From Rugamonas violacea (lineage in GTDB: Bacteria > Pseudomonadota > Gammaproteobacteria > Burkholderiales > Burkholderiaceae_D), in contig NZ_JAEMNU010000001.1 in NCBI RefSeq assembly GCF_016461825.1, positions 1 through 39,009 on the forward strand: 39,009 nucleotides of DNA, read 5' to 3'. Below are positions 1 through 8,189 of this stretch, piece by piece (position 1 is the stretch's first letter; every line of letters starts with the position of its first letter). The position numbers were made by a program, and so were the translations under genes. The notes beneath the pieces were generated by a model. The model searched no databases. It saw only the letters and a program-made list of their open reading frames with translations, and was not told where the DNA came from.

Positions 1-65
1 ACGTATCACCAATTCAAGCGCTCAAAGCATGGCAGAAGAAAAAGCCCGAATTATTTGTTAAGCGC

Positions 66-540
66 GTGTATAACCACACGAGTCTTGACAGCTAGTTCAA
101 GCAACACTATCAAGGCTTGCAGTTCACCAGCTTGGCCTTCACCGATGTGCTCAAGCGCGAAGGCGTCACCATCAGCATGGATGGGCGTGGGCGTGCGTTG
201 GACAATATCTTCGTCGAGCGCTTGTGGCGCAACGTGAAGTACGAAGACGTGTAGCTGATGGGCTACGCCAACATGGCGGAATTGATGGCGGGCCTGGCAC
301 AGTATTTCGCGTTCTACAACGCGCAGCGGCCGCACTAGTCGCTGAGGTATCAGACGCCGGATCAAGTCCATTGCGATGGGGTTGGCGGCGGTGCGTTGAT
401 CGTCGACAGGTACGGCGATGACTGCGAGACGCCGCAGGAAAAGAGTAGTACGGGACAGCGCCGGGCAGCTGATGAAGTGGAAATGGGCACAGCTAAAATT
501 AACTGGCAGAGTGTCTTGACTGATGGGGCCACTTTAATCG
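66..540 (+). pseudogene. Decayed IS3-family transposase (OrfB) 3' remnant
   Basis: The plus strand in the frame starting at 114 reads as the C-terminal part of an IS3-family DDE transposase: QFTSLAFTDVLKREGV, then MDGRGRALDNIFVERLWR, VKYEDV, QYFAFYNAQRPH and YQTPDQVH. The last catalytic glutamate region (DNIFVERLW) is present, but the frame is broken by TAG codons at 93-95, 252-254 (where the family usually has Tyr, DVYL) and 336-338 (usually Gln, RPHQSL). No start codon or OrfA lies in the window. The reading continues without domain content towards about 540, where GGGGCCACTTTAA resembles the end of such elements. 541-635 holds nothing I can assign. A dead element; the exact ends are uncertain. 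Confidence 0.75.
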
Positions 541-635
541 AGGTACAGATAATAGTCTTCACCCTGACGACGAATTTCAACATAGTTGGCATTTCACCAT
601 GTGAACGATGGGGTCAAGATGTCGAAGCTCAGCGT

Positions 636-1751
636 TCAGGCTTGCAGCTGCGCCATTGCCGTCGCGCCGTCGCACGGCAGGCAGTCCAGGCCGCGCAGCG
701 TGGCGCGCACGGCCTGCTCCAGCGGCGTGCGCGGCTCGGCGCCCAGCACCGCCAGCAGGCGGGCGTTGTTCAGCCGCACCGGCTGGCGCCACAGGTAGCG
801 CATCTCCATCATCTCGCGCAAGGTCGGCACGAACGGCGAGGCCAGCTTCAGCAACCACCACGGCAGCGGCTTGACGGCCACCTTGCCGCCGCCGGCCGCA
901 GTGGCCACGCGGGCGACAGTCGCCGCCATCTGCGTGCCGTCGGCATCCCAGTGGCCGTCCATATGGAAGCGGGCGAAGTCGTCCAGCCGCGCCTCCATCT
1001 CCGCCAGCCGGCAGATGGTCTCGGCCACGTCGGGCAGATAGGCCCACTGGTGGCCGATGCCGGCGCGGCCCGGGTTGCTGACGCTGCGCAGCGGCTGGCC
1101 CGGCTTGACCAGCCCCTGCGAGAACCAGTTGTTGGCGGCGCCGGGACCGAAGAAGTCGCCGGCGCGCACGATCAGGCTGCGCACGCCGTCGGCGGCGGCC
1201 AGTTCCAGCCGGCGCTCCAGCTCGACGCGGATGGCGCCCTTGCGCGTGCGCGGGTGCTGGGCGGCGTCGACGGCGATGTCGGGGAAGGCGTCGGGGCCGT
1301 AGTTGTAGACGGTGCCGGGCAGCACGATGCGGGCGCCGCTGCGGCGGGCGGCGGCGATGCTGTTGTCGATCATCGGCAGCACCAGCTGGCCCCAGTTGCG
1401 GTAGCCGGGCGGGTTGACGGCGTGGACGAGCAGGCTGACGCCGTCGGCGGCGCGCAGCACGTCGTCGCGGTTCATGGCGTCGCCGGCGATCCAGCTGAAA
1501 TTCTGTCCCAGCGGCGCGCGGTCGGCCGGGGCGCGGTGCAGCGCCTTGACGTGCCAGCCGGCGGCCAGCAGGCGCCGGGCGACGGCGCCGCCGATGCCGC
1601 CGGTGGCGCCGAGCACCAGCGCGGTGCGGTCCGCCTGCCGGGCCGGGCCATTCGCCGGGTTCGGCGCCAGATGCCGGCTGGTGGCGGCGCTGGTGGTGGC
1701 GTTGGCCAGGGCGGTGTTCGTGTCGGCTGGCGATGGGGCGTTGGTGTTCAT
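636..1751 (-). CDS. NAD(P)-dependent SDR / epimerase-like oxidoreductase
   Basis: A protein of 371 residues with the N-terminal Rossmann nucleotide-binding motif GATGGIGG at residues 48-55, followed by an extended-SDR fold (GTVYNYGPDAFP, IVRAGDFFGPGA, WAYLPDVAETICRL). This places it among NAD-dependent epimerase/dehydratase or NmrA-like proteins; the substrate cannot be told. I chose the ATG at 1751 because AAGGAG lies just upstream, while an in-frame extension to 1844 has no ribosome-binding site. The first 40 residues are Thr/Ala/Asn-rich and probably disordered, an unusual extension. It is divergent from the LysR gene at 1865, the usual arrangement for a LysR regulator and its target. Confidence 0.85.
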   Translation of the reverse strand: MNTNAPSPADTNTALANATTSAATSRHLAPNPANGPARQADRTALVLGATGGIGGAVARRLLAAGWHVKALHRAPADRAPLGQNFSWIAGDAMNRDDVLRAADGVSLLVHAVNPPGYRNWGQLVLPMIDNSIAAARRSGARIVLPGTVYNYGPDAFPDIAVDAAQHPRTRKGAIRVELERRLELAAADGVRSLIVRAGDFFGPGAANNWFSQGLVKPGQPLRSVSNPGRAGIGHQWAYLPDVAETICRLAEMEARLDDFARFHMDGHWDADGTQMAATVARVATAAGGGKVAVKPLPWWLLKLASPFVPTLREMMEMRYLWRQPVRLNNARLLAVLGAEPRTPLEQAVRATLRGLDCLPCDGATAMAQLQA

Positions 1752-1780
1752 TTGCGTCTCCTTGAGTGGGCTGGGTCGGT

Positions 1781-1790
1781 GAATACATTC
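1781..1790. promoter_or_regulatory. Short palindrome between divergent SDR and LysR genes
   Basis: GAATACATTC is a perfect 4-2-4 dyad in the 113-bp AT-richer gap between the SDR gene and its divergent LysR regulator. A LysR protein is expected to bind in this gap, but the site is short and does not have a clear T-N11-A frame, so this is only a candidate operator. Confidence 0.3.
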
Positions 1791-1864
1791 TGCGCGTCCA
1801 TCGATCAAAACAAAATTGCTTAGATTAGAATGGTGGCTATACATTTTTGAATAGGGTGGCGGCG

Positions 1865-2785
1865 ATGGAGGCGAACTGGGAGTGGTATCGATCGCTACTG
1901 GGCGTGCTGGAGGCCGGCTCGCTGTCGGCCGCCGCCCGCGCCCTCGGCATGACGCAGCCGACGGTCGGCCGGCACATCGAGGGGCTGGAGCAGGCGCTGG
2001 GCCTGAAGCTGTTCACCCGCTCGCACGACGGTTACGCGCCGACCGAGGCGGCGTTGCAGCTGCGTCCGTATGCGGCGGCGCTGGCGGCCAGCGCCGCGGC
2101 CCTGCGGCGGGTGGCCAGCAGCCAGGGCGACGGCGTGCGCGGCACGGTGCGCATCAGTGCCAGCGAGGTGGTCGGGGTGGAGGTGTTGCCGCCCATCCTG
2201 GCGCGGCTGCGGGCGACTTGGCCGGAGTTGACCATCGAGCTGCTGCTGTCGAACCGGGTCGACGATCTGTTGCTGCGCGAGGCCGACATCGCCGTGCGCA
2301 TGGTGCGGCCGACGCAGGACGCGCTGGTGGCGCGCCGCGTCGGTCCGGTGGCGCTGGGTTTCTTCGCCCACCGCGACTATCTGGGGCAACACGGCACGCC
2401 GGTCACGCTGGACGATCTGGCCGGTCACAGTCTGATCGGCTACGACCAGGAGAACGAATTCATCCGCCGGCTGCGCGAGCGCTTCCCGGCCGTCGCGCGC
2501 GACAAGTTCAGCTTCCGCAGCGACAGCGATCTGGCCCAGTTGTCGATGCTGCGCGCCGGCTACGGCATCGGCGTGTGTCAGGTGGCGCTGGCGGCGCGCG
2601 AGCCGTCATTGCGGCGCGTGTTGGCCGACGACTTCAATATCGAGCTCGATACCTGGGTGGCCATGCACGAGGATCTGCGCGACAGTCCGCGCTGCGCCGT
2701 CACCTTCGCCGCGCTGGTGGAAGGATTGCAGGGCTATTTGAACTCGACCTCGAACTCGGCCGCCGCCGCGCGCAGCCAGTCGTAG
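1865..2785 (+). CDS. LysR-family transcriptional regulator
   Basis: 306 residues from the ATG at 1865. The N-terminal winged helix-turn-helix is clear (GSLSAAARALGMTQPTVGRH, then LFTRSHDGYAPTEA), followed by a LysR substrate-binding domain (SASEVVGVEVLPPILARL, LLREADIAVRMVRP). A TTG at 1847 would add six residues; the ATG with GGGTGG upstream is preferred. It is transcribed away from the SDR gene at 636-1751, which it probably controls. Its last 52 bp overlap the end of the convergent LysR gene at 2734-3627. The inducer is unknown. Confidence 0.9.
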   Translation: MEANWEWYRSLLGVLEAGSLSAAARALGMTQPTVGRHIEGLEQALGLKLFTRSHDGYAPTEAALQLRPYAAALAASAAALRRVASSQGDGVRGTVRISASEVVGVEVLPPILARLRATWPELTIELLLSNRVDDLLLREADIAVRMVRPTQDALVARRVGPVALGFFAHRDYLGQHGTPVTLDDLAGHSLIGYDQENEFIRRLRERFPAVARDKFSFRSDSDLAQLSMLRAGYGIGVCQVALAAREPSLRRVLADDFNIELDTWVAMHEDLRDSPRCAVTFAALVEGLQGYLNSTSNSAAAARSQS

Positions 2786-3627
2786 GCCAGCTGCACGGCC
2801 GGCGTGCGCGGCGTCAGTTTCGATTGGGTCAGCCACAGCGGCGGCAGCGCCACCGTCGGCACCTGCGCCAGCGCGCACAGGCGGCCGCGTTTGAGCGCGC
2901 CGTCCACGCTCAGGCGCGACAGCATGGCGATGCCCAGCTCGTCCTGCGCGGCGGCCAGGCGCAGGCGGGCGTCGTCGATGGTCAGCGCGCGCGTGCTCGG
3001 CAGCGCCAGCGCCGGCAGCCACGGCGCCCAGTCGGGATCGTGCTCGTCGATCAGCAGCGGCGCCGCCAGCAGCACCTCGGGCAAGGCCAGGCCGGCCAGG
3101 CGGCGCGCCGTGTCCGGTCCGCAGACGGCCAGCGCGCGGTCGTCCAGCAAGGGCACGGACTGCATCTGCTCGCTGTGCAGTTGCCGCGTCGAGACGATCA
3201 GGTCGACGTCGATGCGGTCGATCTCGCTCAGCTCGTCCTGGGTGATCAGCCACACCTCCAGCGCCGGATGGCGCGCGCGCAACCCGGCCAGGCGCGGCGT
3301 CAGCCAGCCGGCGGCGAAGTCGGCGCCGCAAGCGAGCAACACCGAATCGGGATTGCGGTAGGGTTCGATGCGGGCGCGGCCCTCGCGCAGCGTCTGCAAG
3401 GCGTCGCCGACGGTGCCGGCGAACAGCGCGCCGGCCGAGGTCAGCTTGACGCCGCGGCCGTGGCGGCTGAACAGGGCCTGGCCGACCCAACCCTCCAGGT
3501 TCTGGATCTGGTGGCTGATGGCCGACTGGGTCAGCGCCAGCTCGGCCGCCGCGCGCGAGAAGCTGCCCAGCCGGGCGCTCGCTTCGAAGGCCAGCAGGCT
3601 TTGCAGCGGAGGCAGGCGTTTATCCAT
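2734..3627 (-). CDS. LysR-family transcriptional regulator, GcvA-like
   Basis: 297 residues. The N-terminus (PPLQSLLAFEASARLGSFSRAA, then LTQSAISHQIQNLE and LFSRHGRGVKLTSAG) is the helix-turn-helix of the GcvA/AmpR-like LysR branch, followed by the effector-binding domain. It is divergent from the agmatinase gene at 3757 with a 129-bp gap, so regulation of polyamine or arginine catabolism is a reasonable inference. No strong Shine-Dalgarno sequence precedes the ATG. Its 3' end overlaps the convergent LysR gene by 52 bp. Confidence 0.9.
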   Translation of the reverse strand: MDKRLPPLQSLLAFEASARLGSFSRAAAELALTQSAISHQIQNLEGWVGQALFSRHGRGVKLTSAGALFAGTVGDALQTLREGRARIEPYRNPDSVLLACGADFAAGWLTPRLAGLRARHPALEVWLITQDELSEIDRIDVDLIVSTRQLHSEQMQSVPLLDDRALAVCGPDTARRLAGLALPEVLLAAPLLIDEHDPDWAPWLPALALPSTRALTIDDARLRLAAAQDELGIAMLSRLSVDGALKRGRLCALAQVPTVALPPLWLTQSKLTPRTPAVQLAYDWLRAAAAEFEVEFK

Positions 3628-3756
3628 GAGATATGAAAAAACCTAATGAGTTGAGCAATATCGATCATTTTACATGGGGGCGCATCCCTTGCATGATGCG
3701 GATCAGGGCCGGCGCACTACGTGCCGGTATGACCAGCATGCATGACGGGAGAAAAA

Positions 3757-4734
3757 ATGAGCGAGCAGATCCAGGGCGACGGCGCGGTACGCCGCGCTTC
3801 CTTATATGGCAGTGGCGTCGAGAACACCTACGCGGGCGTGCTCAGCTTCATGCGCCGCAACTACAGCCGCGACCTGACCGGCGTCGACGTGGCCGTCACC
3901 GGCGTGCCGCTGGACCTGGCCACCACCTTCCGCTCCGGCGCCCGGCTGGGGCCGGCGGCGGTGCGCGCCGCCAGCGTGCAGTTGTCCGAGCTGATGGCCT
4001 TTCCCTGGGGCTTCGATCCCTTCGACGAGCTGGCCGTGGTCGACTACGGCGACTGCTGGTTCGACGCCCACAATCCCCTGAGCATCGCGCCGGCGATTGT
4101 CGCCCACGCCCGCACCATCCTGGCCAGCGGCGCCAAGATGCTGACCCTGGGCGGCGACCATTTCATCACCTATCCGCTGCTGCAGGCGCACGCGGGAAAA
4201 TACGGCAAGCCGCTGTCGCTGGTCCACTTCGACGCCCATTGCGACACCTGGCCGGACGACAACCCGGCCTCCTTGAACCACGGCACGATGTTCTACAAGG
4301 CCGTCAAGGAGGGCCTGGTCGATCCGGCCACCTCGGTGCAGGTCGGCATTCGCACCTGGAACCAGGACTTCATGGGCTTCAACGTGATCGACGCGCCATG
4401 GGTGCACGAGCACGGCACGGCGGCGGCGCTGGCGCGCATCCTGGCCATCGTCGGCCAGCGGCCGGCCTACCTGACCTTCGACATCGACTGCCTCGACCCG
4501 GCCCACGCGCCCGGCACCGGCACGCCGGTGGCCGGCGGCCTGACGTCGGCGCAGGCGCTGGCGCTGGTGCGCGGACTGGGACCGCTGAACCTGGTCGGCA
4601 TGGATGTGGTCGAGGTGGCGCCGCCGTTCGACCAAAGCGAGATCACGGCGCTGGCGGCGGCCCATCTGGCGGCCGACATGCTGTGTCTGTTGCGCAACCA
4701 AAAAGTGGCGCGCCAGGGGCCGCGCCGGCGTTAG
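3757..4734 (+). CDS. speB: Agmatinase (ureohydrolase family)
   Basis: 325 residues. Agmatinase hydrolyses agmatine to putrescine and urea in the cytosol using two Mn2+ ions. The metal-binding motifs of the arginase/agmatinase family are all present: GGDHF, HFDAHCD and the TFDIDCLDPAHAPGTGTP region, with the agmatinase-like GGLTSAQAL after it. The ATG at 3757 is chosen over the one at 3742 because GGGAG sits about six bases before it. The upstream divergent LysR gene is the likely regulator. Related guanidino-ureohydrolases (guanidinobutyrase, guanidinopropionase) share these motifs, so the exact substrate is less certain than the family. Confidence 0.9.
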   Translation: MSEQIQGDGAVRRASLYGSGVENTYAGVLSFMRRNYSRDLTGVDVAVTGVPLDLATTFRSGARLGPAAVRAASVQLSELMAFPWGFDPFDELAVVDYGDCWFDAHNPLSIAPAIVAHARTILASGAKMLTLGGDHFITYPLLQAHAGKYGKPLSLVHFDAHCDTWPDDNPASLNHGTMFYKAVKEGLVDPATSVQVGIRTWNQDFMGFNVIDAPWVHEHGTAAALARILAIVGQRPAYLTFDIDCLDPAHAPGTGTPVAGGLTSAQALALVRGLGPLNLVGMDVVEVAPPFDQSEITALAAAHLAADMLCLLRNQKVARQGPRRR

Positions 4735-4810
4735 TGAGGGCGGGAAAGTCGGGCGGCTGCCGGGGCCGGTGTCGATAGCAAAAAAATATGTTTAAACTTT
4801 TTAAATTTTT

Positions 4811-4837
4811 TGTCGATTTGAGCCGTGCCGCTTCGTC
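4811..4837 (+). promoter_or_regulatory. Candidate ECF42-type promoter TGTCGA-N17-CGTC
   Basis: TGTCGA at 4811-4816 is followed after exactly 17 bp by CGTC at 4834-4837, 79 bp before the first gene of the operon. Group ECF42 sigma factors are reported to read a TGTCGA -35 and a CGA/TC -10 element. The fourth gene here encodes such a factor, so the operon is probably autoregulated. The match is seen in the sequence; recognition is inferred. Confidence 0.6.
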
Positions 4838-4916
4838 GTGGAGGTAGAGTAGAGATTTTCCGGCGCGCTGTTGCCGGCCTTCGCTGCTCTTTCCAACCCA
4901 CACTATGGAGCTAGTC

Positions 4917-5387
4917 ATGACTGCAAAAGTAAACCCCATCCCAGAAGGCATGCACACGATCACCCCGCACCTGGTGTGCGACAACGCGGCCAAGGCCATC
5001 GAGTTCTACAAGAAGGCCTTCGGCGCCGAGGAGGGCGGTCGCCTGCCCGGCGAGGACGGCAAGATCATGCACGCGATCATGCGCATCGGCGACTCGGCCT
5101 TCATGCTGGCCGACGAGTTCCCCCACTGGGGCAGCCTGGCGCCCAACTCGCTGAAGGGCACGCCGGTCACCATCCACCTGTACGTCAAGGATGTCGACGC
5201 CGCCTTCGCCCGCGCCGTCGATGCCGGCGCCGTCGTCAAGATGCCGTTGGCCGACATGTTTTGGGGCGACCGCTACGGTATCGTTACCGACCCCTGCGGC
5301 CACCAATGGTCGCTGGCTTCGCACGTCAAGGACGTCACGCCGGAAGAGATGCAGCAGGCGATGAAAGAGCAGAGCGCTTGCCAATAA
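4917..5387 (+). CDS. VOC-superfamily (glyoxalase/PhnB-like) protein
   Basis: 156 residues with the vicinal-oxygen-chelate fold as seen in PhnB-like proteins: ITPHLVCDNAAKAIEFYKKA at the N-terminus, a central MHAIMRIGDSAFMLADEFP strand-helix unit, and DRYGIVTDPCGHQWSLASH near the C-terminus. The ATG at 4917 is preferred to 4905 because GGAG lies six bases upstream. It is the first gene of a same-strand run with two YCII/DGPF genes and an ECF sigma factor; VOC and DGPF proteins commonly accompany ECF42 factors. The catalytic activity and substrate are unknown. Confidence 0.85.
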   Translation: MTAKVNPIPEGMHTITPHLVCDNAAKAIEFYKKAFGAEEGGRLPGEDGKIMHAIMRIGDSAFMLADEFPHWGSLAPNSLKGTPVTIHLYVKDVDAAFARAVDAGAVVKMPLADMFWGDRYGIVTDPCGHQWSLASHVKDVTPEEMQQAMKEQSACQ

Positions 5388-5413
5388 ACCGTCATCACTT
5401 CCAGGAGACTGCC

Positions 5414-5857
5414 ATGCGTTTCATGATTATCGTTAAGGCCACCGCCGATTCCGAGGCGGGCGTCATGCCGAGTGAGCGCTTGCTCACCGAGATGGGCCAG
5501 TTCAACGAGGAGCTGGTCAAGGCCGGCGTGCTGCTGGCCGGCGAGGGCCTGCACCCGAGCTCGAAGGGCGCGCGCATCCGCTTCGAGGGCGACAAGCGGG
5601 TCGTCGTCGACGGCCCCTTCGTCGAGACCAAGGAGCTGATCGCCGGCTTCTGGCTGATCCAGACCAAGTCCAAGCAGGAGGCCATCGAGTGGATGCGGCG
5701 CTGCCCGAACCCCTTCGATTGCGACAGCGAAATCGAAATCCGCCAGGTGTTCGAGATGGACGATTTCGGCGAGCTGATGACGCCCGAGCTGCGCGAGCAG
5801 GAGCAGCGCGTGTTCGCCCAGGCCAAGCAGCTGGCCCAGGCCGGCGCCGCCAACTGA
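5414..5857 (+). CDS. YCII/DGPF-domain protein
   Basis: 147 residues. It begins MRFMIIVKATADSEAG and carries the signature VVVDGPFVETKELIAGFWLIQ, which defines the DGPF (YCII-related) family; EIEIRQVFEMDDF follows in the usual position. AGGAG at 5403-5407 precedes the start. DGPF proteins are small ferredoxin-like-fold proteins of unproven function that are the commonest genomic partners of ECF42 sigma factors. The gene lies 26 bp after the VOC gene and 14 bp before the next YCII gene, consistent with one transcript. Confidence 0.9.
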   Translation: MRFMIIVKATADSEAGVMPSERLLTEMGQFNEELVKAGVLLAGEGLHPSSKGARIRFEGDKRVVVDGPFVETKELIAGFWLIQTKSKQEAIEWMRRCPNPFDCDSEIEIRQVFEMDDFGELMTPELREQEQRVFAQAKQLAQAGAAN

Positions 5858-5871
5858 GCCGGGGGCGCGCC

Positions 5872-6681
5872 ATGCAATTCATGATCTTGCGCCGGTCCGA
5901 CCGGCGCAGCGAGGCCGGCCTGCCGGTGGCGGCGCTGGAGCTGGGCGCCAGCCTGGCGCCCAGCGCCGGGGGGCTGCGCCTGCGCCGCGTCGACGGCGCA
6001 TGGCAACAGCAGCCGGGGCCGTTTCCGGCCGACGAGCTGATCGCCGGTTTCGTCATGCTCGAGGCCGATTCCTGCGCCGCCGCCGCCGAGCAACTGCGGC
6101 GCTGGCCGTTGGCCGACGAGGCGGCCGAGTTCGAGATCCGCGCGGCCGGTTGTCCCGGCGGCTGCGTCGGCTTCGATCCGCAGCGCGGCACGCCGGCCGG
6201 CACCCTGCCGCGAGCGAACCCGGCGCTCAAGCGCTACGCCGTGCTGCTGCGCTCGGACGCCGCCTCGGAAAGCGACCTGGCGCCGCCGCCGGCGGTGATC
6301 GACAGCATGAACCGCGCCAACGAGGCCGGCGTGCGCGACGGCGTGCTGTTGGCCGGCGAGGGACTGAAGAGCACGGCGCAGGGCGCCCGCGTGCGCTTCG
6401 GCGGCGGCCGCGTCAGCGTGGTCGACGGACCGTTCACCGAGGTCAAGGAATTGATCGCCGGCTACTGGCTGTTGCAGGCCGTGTCGTGCGAACAGGCCGC
6501 CGCGCTGGCGATGGCCTATCCGTATCCGCAGCCGGGCGATCTGACCCTGGAGCTCCGCGAGGTGGTCGACCCGGCGGCGGCGGCGGCCTTCACGCCGGCG
6601 CTGCGCGAGGCCGAGCAGCGCATGCGCGCCCAGCAGCTCGAGAGCGGCATGCACGCCGGCCTCGGCGGCGCGGGGCGCTAG
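5872..6681 (+). CDS. Double YCII-domain protein, first domain degenerate
   Basis: 269 residues forming two tandem YCII-like units. The first (about 1-105) starts MQFMILRRSDRRSEAGLP and keeps ADELIAGFVMLEAD, but its signature is PGPF instead of DGPF and it is shortened. The second (about 120-245) is canonical: ALKRYAVLLRSDA, GVLLAGEGLKSTAQG, VVDGPFTEVKELIAGYWLL. The gene looks like a duplication and fusion of the upstream DGPF gene with decay of the first copy. GGGGG before the ATG may serve as ribosome-binding site. The sigma-factor gene starts two bases after its stop codon. Confidence 0.85.
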   Translation: MQFMILRRSDRRSEAGLPVAALELGASLAPSAGGLRLRRVDGAWQQQPGPFPADELIAGFVMLEADSCAAAAEQLRRWPLADEAAEFEIRAAGCPGGCVGFDPQRGTPAGTLPRANPALKRYAVLLRSDAASESDLAPPPAVIDSMNRANEAGVRDGVLLAGEGLKSTAQGARVRFGGGRVSVVDGPFTEVKELIAGYWLLQAVSCEQAAALAMAYPYPQPGDLTLELREVVDPAAAAAFTPALREAEQRMRAQQLESGMHAGLGGAGR

Positions 6682-6683
6682 GC

Positions 6684-8063
6684 TTGGCGGCGCCCTCGGA
6701 CGACGCGGTCGAAGCGTCCACTGCGACGGTCGAACCGTCGATTGCGGCGGACGATGCGGCCGAAGCGCCCACTGCGGCGGCCGTCGCCCGCGTGGTCGAG
6801 GCGGTCTGGCGCATGGAATCGGGCCGCATCATCGGCGCCTTGGCGCGCATGTTGCGCGACGTCGGCCAAGCCGAGGAGCTGGCGCAGGACGCGCTGGTCA
6901 GCGCCCTCGAGCGCTGGCCGGCGGCGGGCCTGCCGGACAAGCCGGCCGCCTGGCTGATGACGGTGGCGAAGAACCGCGCCCTCGACTTGCTGCGCCAGCG
7001 CAAGCTGCACCAAGACAAGGAGGGCGAGCTGGTCTACGAGGTCGAGGGCCAGTTGCGGGCCGCCGCGCCCGACCTGGACGCGGCGGTCGAGGCGGCGCTG
7101 GAACAGGACATCGGCGACGACCTGCTGCGCCTGGTGTTCGCCGCCTGTCATCCGGTGCTGCCGACCGAGGGCAGGGTGGCGCTGACCCTGCGCCTGCTGG
7201 GCGGCCTGAGCACCGATGAGATCGCCCGCGCCTTCCTGGTGCCCGAGGCCACGGTGGCGCAGCGCATCGTGCGCGCCAAGCGCACCTTGGCGGAGGCCAG
7301 GGTGCCGTTCGAGGTGCCGCGCGCGGCCGAGCTGGGCGAGCGCCTGGCCTCGGTGCTGCAGGTGCTCTATCTGATCTACAACGAGGGCTACTCGGCCAGC
7401 GCCGGCGCCGAGTGGATGCGCCCGGCGCTGTGCGAGGAGGCGCTGCGGCTGGGCCGCGTGCTGGCCGAGCTGGCGCCCGACGAGGCGGAGGTGCACGGCC
7501 TGGTGGCGCTGATGGAGATCCAGTCCTCGCGCGCCCGCGCGCGGGTCGGCGCGGACGGCGCGCCGATCCTGTTGTTGGAGCAGGACAGGGCGCGCTGGGA
7601 CCAGCTGTTGATCCGTCGCGGCCTGGCCGCGTTGGCGCGCGCCGAGCGGCTCGGCCGGGGACTGGGGCCGTATGGCGTGCAGGCCGCCATCGCCGCCTGC
7701 CACGCCCGCGCCCGCCGCGCCGACGACACCGACTGGGGCCGCATCGCCGCGCTGTACGACGCGCTGGCCCAGCTGGCGCCGTCGCCGGTGGTCGAGCTGA
7801 ACCGCGCGGTGGCCCTGTCGATGGCTTTCGGTCCAGCCGCCGGGCTGGCGCTGGCCGACCAGTTGCGCGACGTTGCCGCGCTGCGCAACTACCACCTGCT
7901 GCCCAGCGTGCGCGGCGACTTCCTCGCCAAGCTGGGCCGCCACGCCGAGGCGCGCGCCGAGTTCGAGTGCGCGGCGGCGCTGACGCGCAACCTGCGCGAG
8001 CGCGAACTGCTGCTGGCCCGCGCGGCGGCCTGCGGCGCCGAGGCGCTTGAACGGCGGCCATAG
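6684..8063 (+). CDS. ECF42-type RNA polymerase sigma factor with C-terminal TPR-like extension
   Basis: Sigma-70 region 2 is seen in RIIGALARMLRDVGQAEELA, DALVSALERWP and AWLMTVAKNRALDLLR; region 4 in RVALTLRLLGGLSTDEIARA and VPEATVAQRIVRAKRTL. The long C-terminal extension contains LYLIYNEGYSAS, typical of this group, and helical TPR-like repeats (SPVVELNRAVALSMAFGPAA). No ATG fits. TTG at 6684 gives 459 residues and follows the previous stop by two bases; GTG codons near 6791 would give about 422, closer to the usual length, and would remove a low-complexity Ala/Thr segment. No anti-sigma gene is adjacent, as is normal for ECF42. Confidence 0.87.
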   Translation: MAAPSDDAVEASTATVEPSIAADDAAEAPTAAAVARVVEAVWRMESGRIIGALARMLRDVGQAEELAQDALVSALERWPAAGLPDKPAAWLMTVAKNRALDLLRQRKLHQDKEGELVYEVEGQLRAAAPDLDAAVEAALEQDIGDDLLRLVFAACHPVLPTEGRVALTLRLLGGLSTDEIARAFLVPEATVAQRIVRAKRTLAEARVPFEVPRAAELGERLASVLQVLYLIYNEGYSASAGAEWMRPALCEEALRLGRVLAELAPDEAEVHGLVALMEIQSSRARARVGADGAPILLLEQDRARWDQLLIRRGLAALARAERLGRGLGPYGVQAAIAACHARARRADDTDWGRIAALYDALAQLAPSPVVELNRAVALSMAFGPAAGLALADQLRDVAALRNYHLLPSVRGDFLAKLGRHAEARAEFECAAALTRNLRERELLLARAAACGAEALERRP

Positions 8064-8099
8064 ACCGGTGGCGGCGGCGGCCCCACGTTCGCAGCGGGC

Positions 8100-8128
8100 A
8101 AAAAAAAACAGGCCCCGCGAGGGACCTG
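8100..8128 (-). terminator. Intrinsic terminator of the TonB receptor gene
   Basis: Read on the minus strand, CAGGTCCC-tcgc-GGGGCCTG forms an 8-bp stem with one G-U pair, followed by nine T residues. It lies 62 bp after the stop codon of the receptor gene at 8190. Confidence 0.85.
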
Positions 8129-8189
8129 CAAACTTGGCACATGATGCTAGGTGTGGACCGCCGCGCTGGCGGCGGCCCGGATTTGCTGC

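Noticed and set aside
396..1823. 475-codon plus-strand frame opposite the SDR gene
   Set aside because: It begins inside the dead transposase and is a shadow of the SDR gene, which has the Rossmann motif and a ribosome-binding site.
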